Source: Albugo candida (lineage: Eukaryota > Oomycota > Peronosporomycetes > Albuginales > Albuginaceae). Taken from it: DNA of 64,000 nucleotides. The translations under genes were made by a program, and so were the position numbers. The notes under the pieces are model-generated. The model was not told the origin of the DNA. It did not search any database and was given only the letters and a program-made list of their open reading frames with translations. This document shows positions 31,561-41,478 of the stretch, in pieces (the stretch's first letter is position 1; the number at the start of each line of letters is the position of its first letter). The stretch covers positions 1 to 64,000 of the forward strand of contig CAJNAR010000190.1 in assembly GCA_905220665.1 (NCBI GenBank), read 5' to 3'.

Positions 31561-33216
31561 ATGGGTGAATTCAGTTCTCCGACGCAAGCGGAAGGATTTG
31601 AAAATCGACGTGAAAAAACCGCTTCGATAGGTTCTTTTCTGGTTCAGCCAGAGACCGATCCGAGCACGTGGGTTCTTACTGAGAAGGAGCTGAATGCAGC
31701 CTGCAATGGTGTCGATCGCGATTGTAATCTCTCAGTCTTCTCGGAGGATAATGAGGTCACAATATTCACGTCGACCGATAAATTCTTTGCGTCTGTGTAC
31801 TGCGATATCGAGTCACTTCCAGCCAACGAAGGCGCGAATCTCTGGTTCACGGGATGGTCAACAGCAGATATTCCATTTGTACCACATGCGGATGGATGGG
31901 AAGATACCACTTTTATCAAAGTGCTGGAACGGGCCATTGAGAAGAATGTGAATGTTCATGGTCTTGTGTGGTGTAATGTCACTGAAAAAGAGCAAAATCA
32001 GAAAATGCAAGAGCACATCAACACGTACTTGACGTGTGATGGCGAGAAGAAACATCGCTTTATTTTTGATGATCGTCTTCCTCATCTCACATCGTCGCAT
32101 CATCAAAAGTCCATTTTCCTTTCGACGAGACACCGCACTATTGCGTACATTGGAGGTATCGATCTCACCTCTGAGCGTTGGGACACTCATGAACACGACC
32201 AAGCCGGTATGGAAGTTCGTGAATCTAGAGGTATTGAGGTCGAGTATAAAGGGTGGGTGGATGCTGCTGTCCGAATTGTTGGACCTGCGACTAGAGATGT
32301 GGCCGCAAATTTTGTTGCTCGTTGGAATTCGACAACGCCACCTTTGTCTGCATCCTCGGACATATTCATGTCTGATAATCCACCTTTTGAATCGAGGCCG
32401 CTCTTGGAGATACCGCGAACTACTTTATCAACTTCCATTCGGCTCGGAGGACACAGCGATCAAACTCAATTCTCGGAGGTGTGTGTACAAGTCGTGCGAA
32501 CATTCAGTCCAGAGTACGAACATTACGAATTCGCTCCTCGCGGTGAGCTATCGATCTACCACGCTCGATTGAAAGCGATTCAGAATGCGAAAAACTTTAT
32601 CTACATCGAAGATCAATACTTTATCCTTGTCTCAGCATTACGAGTGCTGCTACTGGAAAAGCTTGATACTATACAGAAATTGGTAATTGTGACGCAACAA
32701 ACGATCCCGCAGTTTAGCGGAGACGCGTATGCCCGTCTTCTCTTCGAAATGATACAGCCATTGCGTGCCAAAGCGCCAAACAAAGTCCACGTGTACACAA
32801 TCGATGAAAAGAATCGCATTTACATTCATACAAAAGTCGTCCTTGTCGATGATGTGTTTATATCTATTGGATCCAGCAACTGGAATCAACGAAGTATGAC
32901 ATCAGATAGTGAGATTGCGGCTAATTTGATCGGCAAACAGCTAATGTCGACGCCGCAAGACCACCTCAAAGTCTCAAAGCTCGCTTTTCAATTCCGCTGT
33001 CAGAAATTCAGTGAGTTTACGAGAATTCCAGTGTCAAAATACTATCGTGAATGGAGTTTTGCGGACAGCATTCAATCGCTGGATCAATCAGCTTCCGATA
33101 ATGCAAATGAGAACGGAAAGGGGCTTCTTCGCTTTCTCGACGTGAATTATGAGGACGGATTCGACATCAATTTCGATGAACTCATTGATCCCTACGACGT
33201 CTATAAACTCGATTAA
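31561..33216 (+). CDS. Phospholipase D-like protein without signal peptide (copy 3)
   Basis: Single exon, 551 aa, ATG at 31561. It aligns by eye over its length with the two minus-strand paralogues, including WVLTEKELNAACNG, RFIFDDRLPHLTSSHHQKS and YIGGIDLTSERWDT. Motif 2 is complete (HTKVVLVDD, IGSSNWNQRSMTSDSE). Motif 1 is HHQKSIFLS, with Ser in place of Asp, so all three copies lack that residue. The N-terminus (MGEFSSPTQAEGFENRREK) is hydrophilic, so this copy is probably cytosolic or exported by another route. The acidic C-terminus ends near FDINFDELIDPYD. Confidence 0.9.
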   Translation: MGEFSSPTQAEGFENRREKTASIGSFLVQPETDPSTWVLTEKELNAACNGVDRDCNLSVFSEDNEVTIFTSTDKFFASVYCDIESLPANEGANLWFTGWSTADIPFVPHADGWEDTTFIKVLERAIEKNVNVHGLVWCNVTEKEQNQKMQEHINTYLTCDGEKKHRFIFDDRLPHLTSSHHQKSIFLSTRHRTIAYIGGIDLTSERWDTHEHDQAGMEVRESRGIEVEYKGWVDAAVRIVGPATRDVAANFVARWNSTTPPLSASSDIFMSDNPPFESRPLLEIPRTTLSTSIRLGGHSDQTQFSEVCVQVVRTFSPEYEHYEFAPRGELSIYHARLKAIQNAKNFIYIEDQYFILVSALRVLLLEKLDTIQKLVIVTQQTIPQFSGDAYARLLFEMIQPLRAKAPNKVHVYTIDEKNRIYIHTKVVLVDDVFISIGSSNWNQRSMTSDSEIAANLIGKQLMSTPQDHLKVSKLAFQFRCQKFSEFTRIPVSKYYREWSFADSIQSLDQSASDNANENGKGLLRFLDVNYEDGFDINFDELIDPYDVYKLD

Positions 33217-33551
33217 GTGTTTCGCACTGATATCACTCAAGTTGCGAGCCAATAAGTTGATATTTATTGGTAGTGATAGTGTGCTCGATATCACGCAATA
33301 GCAATGGGTTCGATAACGAGCATAGTCAATAAACGGCGAATCGATCGATTCTTAAGCAGTAATACGCCGTAAGAGTAATTCAAAATTCATCGTTTATTCC
33401 TTTATGCGTTGTACGGCGTCAAATACACCTGAGCCGCTGAATGTATGACCCGCAGTGTCAAAAGCTCAAATGCTTAATAATTCCGTAATTTAAGTTGTGT
33501 GGTAGGAATAAAGTCATCGGTAGCGTTTGTGTACAAATTTACAGTTAATAA
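33217..33551. other. Intergenic region
   Basis: About 335 bp between PLD copy 3 and the following plus-strand phosphoesterase. No frame or RNA gene is supported. It should contain the terminator of the former and promoter of the latter. Confidence 0.45.
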
Positions 33552-35162
33552 ATGTCGAATACTACACTTTGTCGCGCTAAATTAGTCATTCTATCGATCA
33601 ATGACGTCTACGATATGTATCCAAACCAATTCGGTCAAGGAGGTTTGCGCTTGCAATAGGTCACAAAGATTGTTATTCACACGAGCCGTTGATAGGGATC
33701 TCAGAACTTGCTACGCTGCTTCAAAAAGAGAGGGAAAAAGTCTCACCGGATGCCCAGCTGCTGGTGACCGTAAACGGCGATTTTCTCTCGGGATCGATGT
33801 TGGCGGTAGCGTGTAAAGGGTACGAACAACAGGAAATACGCGTTTTCTTCTGAATGGGCTCTCCGTAGGGCGCATATGATTGCAATATTGAATTATCTTG
33901 CGGTGGATTTTGTAGTTTTCGGGAATCATGAGTTTGACTTTGGAGTCGATACACTTATTGAGCGTATGTCGGAGTCGACTTTCAGTTGGTTTGGGTCAAA
34001 TGTGTTCCTACAGCGTCGCCAACAAAGCGAGAAAATGATGCTTCCAGGCGTGCTGGAATACCGGATATTGCCACTGCGCGATTCCGGACTGAAGCTTGGT
34101 ATTTTTGGCGTTTGTACGGAAGCAACTCCGCAACTTTCATATCCAGGAGATGACGTGGTGTTTGAAGACGTTATCGCGACGTCGAAACGATGTGTGCGTG
34201 TGCTGAAAGAGGAGCATCATGTCGATTTTCTCATCGTACTGACTCACATGAGCATGGAGGAAGATCGTACTTTGGCTCGAAATGCACCAGAAATCGACTT
34301 TATTCTCGGTGGGCATGATCATGAACCTTTCACACTATACGAAGGCCATACACTGATACATAAATCGGGTCAAAATGCAAATTGGCTCGCGCGATTCGAC
34401 TTTGCGATTTCCAAATCACAGTATCGGGATGGAGAGACATCGAGTCAGGAGCCTGTAAGCGTCATACCTCAATGGAGCATGCTTGCCAACTATAATCAGC
34501 AGCCTGATGAGACTTGCTCGGCGATTGTGGAAAGATATGCGAAAATAGTACCAGTTAGTACGCAAACTGACTGTGTTCTGGCAACGTTGCAACTCCCATT
34601 GTCGACGCGCACATCAGATCTACGGTCTGGTGAGTGTAATATGGCCAACTTGGTTGCAGATGCTCTGCGTTTTGAATTACAGGCGGATGTTGGATTTATA
34701 AATGGCGGCTTTATTCGTGGAGATCGTGAGTATGCGTCGAAGACTCCACTCACACTGAGCATACTACAACAGGAGATGCCATTTCCAAAGCCTGCTGTCA
34801 CTGTCAAGATCAAGACTATTGACTTTCGTAATGCCATGCTTCAACAGTTTGCATCCTACCCGAAACAATCAGGCTCACATCCTCATATTTCCGGAGTCGT
34901 TATGACATATGATCGACGACAAGCTCCGTACGCTATCAGAATCAAATCGGATACGTCAGGCGAAGAGCTCGATGACAATGCCGAAATTCGAGTCGCGACG
35001 TCCATGTTTGTAGCGGAGGGGAGGGACGGATGTACTTCATGGTTGAATGGTGAGATTATTGCTCAACGGGATCTCGTTTCTTCTGTGGTGCGTGATTTTC
35101 TCGTCAAACAGAGGATTGTTGCATACGCTGAGACGGAAAAGCGTATACAAATATACGAATAG
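33552..35162 (+). CDS. 5'-nucleotidase/UshA-type metallophosphoesterase, no signal peptide
   Basis: Exons 33552-33642, 33696-33819 and 33869-35162 (introns 53 and 49 nt) give 502 aa. The metal-binding motifs are in order: INDVYDM near 17-23 in exon 1, VNGDFLSGS in exon 2, GNHEFDFG at about 90-97, THMSMEED, and GGHDHE near 219. The C-terminal half has GECNMANLVADAL and GFINGGFIRGDR, the nucleotide-binding 5'-nucleotidase C domain. Such enzymes hydrolyse nucleoside monophosphates or UDP-sugars. Unlike typical secreted family members there is no leader (MSNTTLCRAKLVILS), so it is likely intracellular. The first two exons are required, since they supply two metal ligands. Confidence 0.9.
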
Positions 35163-35206
35163 AACGATTTCCACGATCGATCGAGCTTGTACGTCGTCTG
35201 ATCGAG

Positions 35207-36991
35207 CTAGTTGCTGCCATCAAATGAGTCAATCTGTACCGGACGAGCGGATTGACAGTCGAGCTTTTCGAGTTCCTGGCAAAAGAGGCGCTCTTGAGGA
35301 TCACTCAATGTCCGTCGAGCTATTTTGCGCTTCAACTTTCTCCACGCTTTTGCTTTTTTCTTCACAAGTAAAGCAGCGAGAGGATTCAGCCGATCTTGTG
35401 TCGAATTTCGTACAAATTGGTCAAAAGTCAGAGTATGTGATTCACAATCGACCGCAGACGTGTCATCATCCAAGTCTGAAGCATCATTGTCCGATTGATC
35501 TTGGCTTTCGTCCGAGTCGGATACTGCAGTCCGCATTATATCCTCCTGAGTGTCGTTCTCTTCCACTTTACAAACTTGTGCGACGCTGTCTGCAGAGTGA
35601 GCCTCAGACATTGAGACATCTTTCACGTCCTTTTCAGACTCTGAGAGGAAAACTACGCGAGGATTGAGAATCGCATCGATATCAAATTCCTCACTCATTG
35701 TCGAGACGACTGTTGTTTCCAGCAGCATATCTTTCGGATCGATACCCGTCAATGATACTGGAGGTTGGACGCAGAATGGGATTTTGCCACGATTCCAATC
35801 TTGTAAGACCATTTTGGCTGCTGCCTGACGATCGGGAACCCCTCCTTTTCCAAGTTTTCCAGACATTTTAGCCACCAGATGAAGAAATTCATGACTGTTT
35901 CTAGTAAAAACGGCCTTATTATGATCTCGAGAATGGAGCTTGTACACTCGTGAGAGCTGCTCGGGATCACATTGTTCCAAAAGCACCTGAACTGCTTGGA
36001 CCGGATCTTGTACTGATTCTGGATTGATACAATTTCGCAAAAGCAATCGATCGGTGTCAGAGTCATCAAATACGATTCCTGGACAATCTAGCAATTTGAT
36101 TTTACTATCAATTTGGACCTGTTGGAGACACTTTGTGTGGCCTGCAATCGATGAGACACTTGCGGCCTTACTTCTCTTCAACGAGTTGATAATTGAACTC
36201 TTACCGACGTTCGGATAGCCGATGACGCCAACGGTGATGGCTGTCTTGATATTGAGATTTCGACAATAGTTTTTGAGCAATTGCATCAGTGCGTCGGTAC
36301 CAACGGCTCCGCGTGATTGAGTGGAGCCGCCAAGATTGAGTCGTTTTGCGGCTCCGGTGACGCGATTCTGACTCAAATTGTGACTCTGTTCTTGTGTGGA
36401 TGCTTTGAACGCAACTGTGGGGTACAATTGTCGAAGGAATGTCAGCCATTTGAGCACATTCGATTGTGGAATCAGATCGATTTTATTCAGAATCAGAACA
36501 AGTTTCTTGCCAGGCTGTGAATGGATCTCTTCTTCCAACGCGGCACAGCGACAGCCATTGGGATCCCTGGCATCTAATACTTGCAGAAGAACGTCCGATT
36601 GTTGAATCACCCGATTCAATTCTTTTCGATATAGTCGGGTGACGCCTGCTTGAACGGGTAAAGTGGCGGGTACATTCACTTCTGCTTGTATTTGTTTGCA
36701 TGCGAAAGCTTCGTCTGATTGCTGTGCATTTGTAACAAGTTCCTCAAGAGATTTCAATTGGCCGGTCGAATGCTGCGGTGGTTTTCCAGAGCGGTGTTGA
36801 TGGTGACGCCATTGTTTCAATTCGTTTCGTTTCTCGCATAATTTCTGGGAGTTGCATCGTTTAATTGCTTTACCACGAGACTTGGAAGCCTTTGGTGGAT
36901 TCCGTTTGCCAGACATGTCAATGTCGTTAGTTGTAGATTCCGTTGAGCGCTTCCGAACACGACCGCGTCCATTCTGTTTCTTGTCGGTCAT
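35207..36991 (-). CDS. GNL3: Nucleostemin/GNL3-like circularly permuted GTPase
   Basis: Single exon, 594 aa, from the ATG at 36991; upstream open frame to 37096 lacks an ATG. The order of GTPase motifs is permuted: G4 LILNKIDLI near 168, then G1 GYPNVGKSSI near 260, then G3 LDCPGIVF near 300, as in the YlqF/YawG family. A basic N-terminus (MTDKKQNGRGRVRKRS) fits nucleolar targeting. ARDPNGCRC is the expected DARxP motif. The C-terminal region is acidic (SDNDASDLDDDTS), then Lys-rich. These GTPases act in 60S ribosome assembly and nucleolar export. Confidence 0.92.
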   Translation of the reverse strand: MTDKKQNGRGRVRKRSTESTTNDIDMSGKRNPPKASKSRGKAIKRCNSQKLCEKRNELKQWRHHQHRSGKPPQHSTGQLKSLEELVTNAQQSDEAFACKQIQAEVNVPATLPVQAGVTRLYRKELNRVIQQSDVLLQVLDARDPNGCRCAALEEEIHSQPGKKLVLILNKIDLIPQSNVLKWLTFLRQLYPTVAFKASTQEQSHNLSQNRVTGAAKRLNLGGSTQSRGAVGTDALMQLLKNYCRNLNIKTAITVGVIGYPNVGKSSIINSLKRSKAASVSSIAGHTKCLQQVQIDSKIKLLDCPGIVFDDSDTDRLLLRNCINPESVQDPVQAVQVLLEQCDPEQLSRVYKLHSRDHNKAVFTRNSHEFLHLVAKMSGKLGKGGVPDRQAAAKMVLQDWNRGKIPFCVQPPVSLTGIDPKDMLLETTVVSTMSEEFDIDAILNPRVVFLSESEKDVKDVSMSEAHSADSVAQVCKVEENDTQEDIMRTAVSDSDESQDQSDNDASDLDDDTSAVDCESHTLTFDQFVRNSTQDRLNPLAALLVKKKAKAWRKLKRKIARRTLSDPQERLFCQELEKLDCQSARPVQIDSFDGSN

Positions 36992-37131
36992 TTTGGTTGG
37001 TTCCGGTTTGAAATTGTTAGGAACAGTTAGATAACTTTTGAAAACTGCTATCTTGTTACGTAACTGCACGATGTTGAACTTGAACTTTAAAGACAAAGTG
37101 AGCGATGGAAATGCGGTGAAACGCAGTACAG

Positions 37132-39858
37132 CTATGTAACAAATACGTGGAATTCAAACATGCCGAAACAGCACATACGGATAATTCCATCACGATAAAA
37201 ACCTAATTCTACCGCTGCTTGATCAGCCTGCTGGCATATTGCGGGATCGCCGCATAAATTGCGCACACTTGTGAGCTTCTCGGGGTCTTTCAGCTTGATT
37301 GCAACCTGCAATGCATCCTGATACATCTCCAGATGTATTAAAGTCTCGAATTTCTCATCTACAGCGGTAATGCGCGCAGTGTACGCTTCTGCTTGATTCT
37401 TCTCTCCTTGCGCCAAGCACGCGACGGCAAATGCTTTGAAGCCACAAGGAGGAGTTTTCCGCTCCTGTGAGAATTTTTGCAGAGCATCCCATTGTCGAGT
37501 TTCAGCGAGTGCTTGGATCTTGACGCGATACATTCGTTTTTCGGGAATTTTGAATTTTTTGGCAAATTGACTCGCGATATTCAAAAGCTTTGGTTCGTGT
37601 TTGCTGTCTTTAACGAGAATTCTTAGAGTTGCCGATACAGAGAGTCCGACAAAAGTACGACGCTTTACGTTCTCTGTCCGATCTTCGAGTTTTTCTTGTT
37701 CTTGACGCAGATCGACCTCTTCCTCTACCAATTTGCTGAGGGTTGAATTCTTTGCTGCGTTGTATCGCGTCATGGCTTCCCGTAAATGCTTGATGGAATC
37801 TTGGCTCGATACACGGAACGACTGGAGCATCTCATAGTGAGCCATTGTGCTGTCATCAGCAATGATTTCGAGCTTGTTGGTGGCTTTGCTGAATTGATAA
37901 TAAAGACAAAGGAGCTGGATGGCATCTTTGTACATCACAGGGTCTCGGTACAAAACGTATCGGAGTTCTTCCAAAGATGGCAAGGTTCGTTCCAAGTGGA
38001 AAAGAGTCATAAACACCAAATCTGTGACGTTGGATTCGAGTGATTTACGAATCGCCAGCTCAAATTCTCCCATAGAAAGTAAAAGTGGAACTTGGTCGCT
38101 GGCATTTTGTTCCAAGTCCAAAAACATGGTCGCAAGACGTCGACGATTGACACGTTCAGCACAGCTCGCGATATCCGCATACGAAACCGAAGTTGCGGTC
38201 TTGAGTTTTCGACATACGAGCGAAATAAGCTCGTCGTCTGATTGAGCTTGTACTTCACTACTGGCACCACAAGCTTCTTGCGCTATCGCAACGCTTTTGA
38301 CTTTCTCACAAGCCCAATGCACCAAGACCCGATCGGTTGATACTTTAAGATAGTCGCAAATTTTTAGCGCAAGAAAGTGTTGTCTGAAAGCGACAAGACG
38401 GCTGATGGCAACTTCAGCACTTAATCGATCAAACTCGGCAATTGTAAGCGGAAAGCCCACGTTTGGCTGGCGTAGCGCATTCAAAACTCGAAGTTTGCGG
38501 CACATTTCAACAAAATGCTCCGAGTCGAAGAGCTCGAGATTGGTATTACCACCATCTGATGCGAGCGATAATTCCATTTTCGGATCTTGCACGAAGCATT
38601 TACCATACGACGCAGCGCGAAGAAACGAAGTCTGTGCCGCGTAATCGAATTCCGCACCGCCTGCATCAATACAATCCTTGATAGCCTCCTCCAACGTCTT
38701 CTGAGTTTGGATGAAGCGAATATGTTCATCAGCTTTGGCGTCTCCGGCATCATATGCTTCCATCGCTTGAAATAGCATCGCGGCAGGAGCCGTGGATCCA
38801 ATCCCTTTGATATGTTCAAGACTGGATGCCACTCGGATAAGGATCTCATGCATTTGAGCACTGTAGATCCGACAACAATCAATTTCTTGGACCAATACGA
38901 TCGAGTGCTGGTATGGGAAGCGAAGCCAAGAGCCATAAGGACCAACCATGACAAGACCTCCACTTGGCCAGTAAAGCAAAACCGAGTCTTCTCCACACCA
39001 GCACATTGTGGTAGGAGTAGCTTTGCTCTCCGTATCGAATGACAGGATTTTCTTGTCCAGCATGGAATTCAACACAGTTAAAATTCCGTCTTGAGTATAC
39101 AGTGCAAGGAAAAGATTGTTGGGTGCCACCGCAATCTTAGTGATTGGTGCTTTAATCGAGGTCTGGAGTGCCATATCTTGTGCGCTACCTCCATTTTCCC
39201 TTGTAGCAATCACCAAGGAGCCGTCTGAAGTACCTAGAAAAACTTCTGGATTTGTAGTTCCGCTCTTCACAATGGCCATGCACGTCGGAGGATTGTTTTC
39301 CGAAAAAAATTGCGAGCAATCAGGAAGCTTGGATACTTTTGGACGAACCGCATCGATATCACTCACTTGAATGAGCTGAAAGCGTTCAGTCAGAGCCACA
39401 ATTCCATTGGCCCAAGGTTCACAAGTTACAACTTTATCATCAGAAGATGAAGACAAAATGGGAATTTGTGCTTCCAGTTCTCCCATGACGCTGAATATTC
39501 GACACGTTCCATCTTCAAACACGCACAACAAACGAACGTCATCCGTCCAACTCATCGAAATGAGCAGATTTGGCTTTTTATCTTTCTCTCTGGTCTCGTA
39601 TGGTTCCCAGGAAATCTGATTCAGCTTTCTACCTGCTGCTGTAAATGTCATCAAATGGCGTTGAAAAGATCCCTTCGTAGCTTTATGAATTTTGGAATTA
39701 TCACGAAGCAGAGCAACTGGACCCCCGAACAGACAAACAGCGACGATGAAGTTACGTATATCATGGATTTCTTCCTCCTGCTGCCACTCAAGGTCGTCGT
39801 ACATCGACCATTTCTGGTACTGAACTTTGCCCAACGTGTGCCATTCTGCCGAATCCAT
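37132..39858 (-). CDS. VPS16: VPS16, HOPS/CORVET core subunit
   Basis: Single exon, 908 aa, ATG at 39858. The N-terminal half is a beta-propeller-like region with GGPVALLRDNSK and later GGLVMVGPYGSWLRFPY, characteristic of VPS16. The C-terminal half is alpha-helical solenoid, with FDRLSAEVAISRLVAFRQHF and VLVHWACEKVK, again VPS16-specific. It is slightly longer than the human protein (839 aa). VPS16 is part of the tethering complexes for endosome and vacuole fusion. It lies 140 bp upstream of the GNL3-like gene on the same strand. Confidence 0.93.
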   Translation of the reverse strand: MDSAEWHTLGKVQYQKWSMYDDLEWQQEEEIHDIRNFIVAVCLFGGPVALLRDNSKIHKATKGSFQRHLMTFTAAGRKLNQISWEPYETREKDKKPNLLISMSWTDDVRLLCVFEDGTCRIFSVMGELEAQIPILSSSSDDKVVTCEPWANGIVALTERFQLIQVSDIDAVRPKVSKLPDCSQFFSENNPPTCMAIVKSGTTNPEVFLGTSDGSLVIATRENGGSAQDMALQTSIKAPITKIAVAPNNLFLALYTQDGILTVLNSMLDKKILSFDTESKATPTTMCWCGEDSVLLYWPSGGLVMVGPYGSWLRFPYQHSIVLVQEIDCCRIYSAQMHEILIRVASSLEHIKGIGSTAPAAMLFQAMEAYDAGDAKADEHIRFIQTQKTLEEAIKDCIDAGGAEFDYAAQTSFLRAASYGKCFVQDPKMELSLASDGGNTNLELFDSEHFVEMCRKLRVLNALRQPNVGFPLTIAEFDRLSAEVAISRLVAFRQHFLALKICDYLKVSTDRVLVHWACEKVKSVAIAQEACGASSEVQAQSDDELISLVCRKLKTATSVSYADIASCAERVNRRRLATMFLDLEQNASDQVPLLLSMGEFELAIRKSLESNVTDLVFMTLFHLERTLPSLEELRYVLYRDPVMYKDAIQLLCLYYQFSKATNKLEIIADDSTMAHYEMLQSFRVSSQDSIKHLREAMTRYNAAKNSTLSKLVEEEVDLRQEQEKLEDRTENVKRRTFVGLSVSATLRILVKDSKHEPKLLNIASQFAKKFKIPEKRMYRVKIQALAETRQWDALQKFSQERKTPPCGFKAFAVACLAQGEKNQAEAYTARITAVDEKFETLIHLEMYQDALQVAIKLKDPEKLTSVRNLCGDPAICQQADQAAVELGFYRDGIIRMCCFGMFEFHVFVT

Positions 39859-39976
39859 GCGACTAACCGACTCTTATTATGATCAGCACGGTACGATAAG
39901 CCTACTGACAAAGTGAACACAGTGATGCAGACACGATGGAACGCAAGTCTATTGATGAACTACTTTATGATATTGT

Positions 39977-41402
39977 TCACGTGGAGGTGTTCCTTAATTG
40001 ACTCGCGATTGCTTCACTCGCGAGCATTGACATCTGAGCTCGTTGAGCTCGTTCCCGTTCGGTCTCCGTCGTACGACGATTTCGACTCGCTTCTACATTA
40101 CGATCCATTTGCTCTTGGTCTTCACGTATAAAGTTGAATCCACATTTCATGCAGAATTTGGTACTTTGCTTGCATTCCATCCCGCAGGACCGACAGAATT
40201 TGCTCGATTCAATGGGATTTGGCTCCAATGAAGTCGATGAAGAGAGTGATTGTCGCATCAGCCCGTCACCCATTGATGTCGGCAGAACGGCAATACCCGG
40301 CAAAACCTTTTTGCCACATACCAAACAGAACTTTTGCGATGGCTTCAATGGGGACTGACAACTCGAGCATGATAATGAGGTCATGGGCATTGAAGTGGTC
40401 GAAGGTTGTGCTGCGTCATTTTCAGCGTCTGGTTTTGGATGGAGTAGGTTAGAAGCGCCACAACTGGGGCAAAACTTTTGATTCTCCTTCAAAGTGAAGG
40501 CACAAGCGTGACACTTTCTCGCTTGTGTTGTCAGGCTGATGGGAATCGGAGGTGAAGTGGGTGTATCGTACTTGGGTGTTACATTTTGCCCGCACTTTGT
40601 GCCACACTGCAAGCAGAACTTTTGACCTGGTTTCAAGACTGCGTTGCAAGAGGAGCAATCCAATGACATTGCGGGTGGGGAAGCTTTTTGAGATGCAAGC
40701 TTCAATGCTTCAAGCCTCAGTTTCTCTGCAAGTTTCTGCTCCTCGATGATGCGCCTTTGCTCTTCTTCGACCCGCTTTCGATTAGCTTCACGTCGCTGCG
40801 CTTCTTCTCGCAATCTTCGACTTTCTTCACGCGCAATTTCGCGTCTTTTACGCTGCGCTTGCATTTTTTCAAGCTCTTGTTGTGCTACGAGCGCCTCTTT
40901 CCGCAACATTTCGGCTTTCAAATTAGCTTCTTCGGCTCGTATCTGTAGCTTTTCACGACGTTGAGTGGCTTCCATAGCTTCACGACGATATTCTTGACGC
41001 TTCTCTTCCATTTCAGATTTCTTTTTGATTTTTTCTTGCTTATAAAGATCCATTTGTTCTCTTGCTTGACGTGCCTGCAATTCTGATTCTTGGCGTCGAC
41101 GCATCATTTCCATCTTGTGTTGCTCGATCTTCATTCTTTCTTCCTCATCTTCTTTGGAGTATCCGAGCGCGTACGTGGAAGGATAGCCGTCTTCGCTTGC
41201 TCTCGGGGTGCTTTCCCGCTGTGTCATGACGATGTGATTTACATCCGATGCCGCTGCAACCGAAGCGCCTACAATTCGTATAAACACCGTTTGGATTGAA
41301 CGTGTGGAAATCAGATATTGAGAATTTCTCACCGCATTCAGGACAGAACTTTCCTTCAGCGCTAATGGGAATATTGGAGCCGCATTCGCCGCAGAATCCC
41401 AT
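39977..41402 (-). CDS. Zinc-ribbon and coiled-coil protein
   Basis: Exons 41402-41333 and 41268-39977 (64-nt intron GTGAGA...TTGTAG, phase 1) give 453 aa. The first exon forms a complete zinc ribbon (MGFCGECGSNIPISAEGKF then CPECG). A long charged coiled coil follows (about 60-220, rich in Glu/Arg/Lys/Gln). Four more zinc ribbons of form CxxC-x10-FCxxCG lie in the C-terminal half: CSSCNAVLKPGQKFCLQCG, CHACAFTLKENQKFCPSCG, CSSCQSPLKPSQKFCLVCG and CRSCGMECKQSTKFCMKCG. The last segment is a second, shorter charged helix. I know no named orthologue; a scaffold or adaptor role is a guess. Confidence 0.8.
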
Positions 41403-41478
41403 TATAAGGTGTCTCTACAAAGGGAGAAAGTATCAAATGTTAGAGGGTAGGCTTTTGTTTTGTTTATCGGTTTTAAAT
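41403..41478. promoter_or_regulatory. 76-bp divergent promoter region
   Basis: Only 76 bp lie between the ATG of the zinc-ribbon protein (minus) and the ATG of the orphan coiled-coil protein (plus). They may be co-regulated. A T-rich block (near 41455-41475) precedes the plus-strand start. Confidence 0.45.

Noticed and set aside
36992..37096. N-terminal extension of the nucleostemin-like GTPase
   Set aside because: It starts with TTG, not ATG; the ATG at 36991 opens the basic N-terminus expected for this family.
41235..41268. 34-nt or 19-nt intron alternatives in the zinc-ribbon gene
   Set aside because: A 64-nt intron with a strong GTGAGA donor fits phase and leaves a complete zinc ribbon in exon 1, so the shorter options are not needed.
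41296..41478. N-terminal extension of the orphan coiled-coil protein
   Set aside because: It lies over the first exon of the opposite-strand zinc-ribbon gene and reads as its antisense; the ATG at 41479 is preferred.
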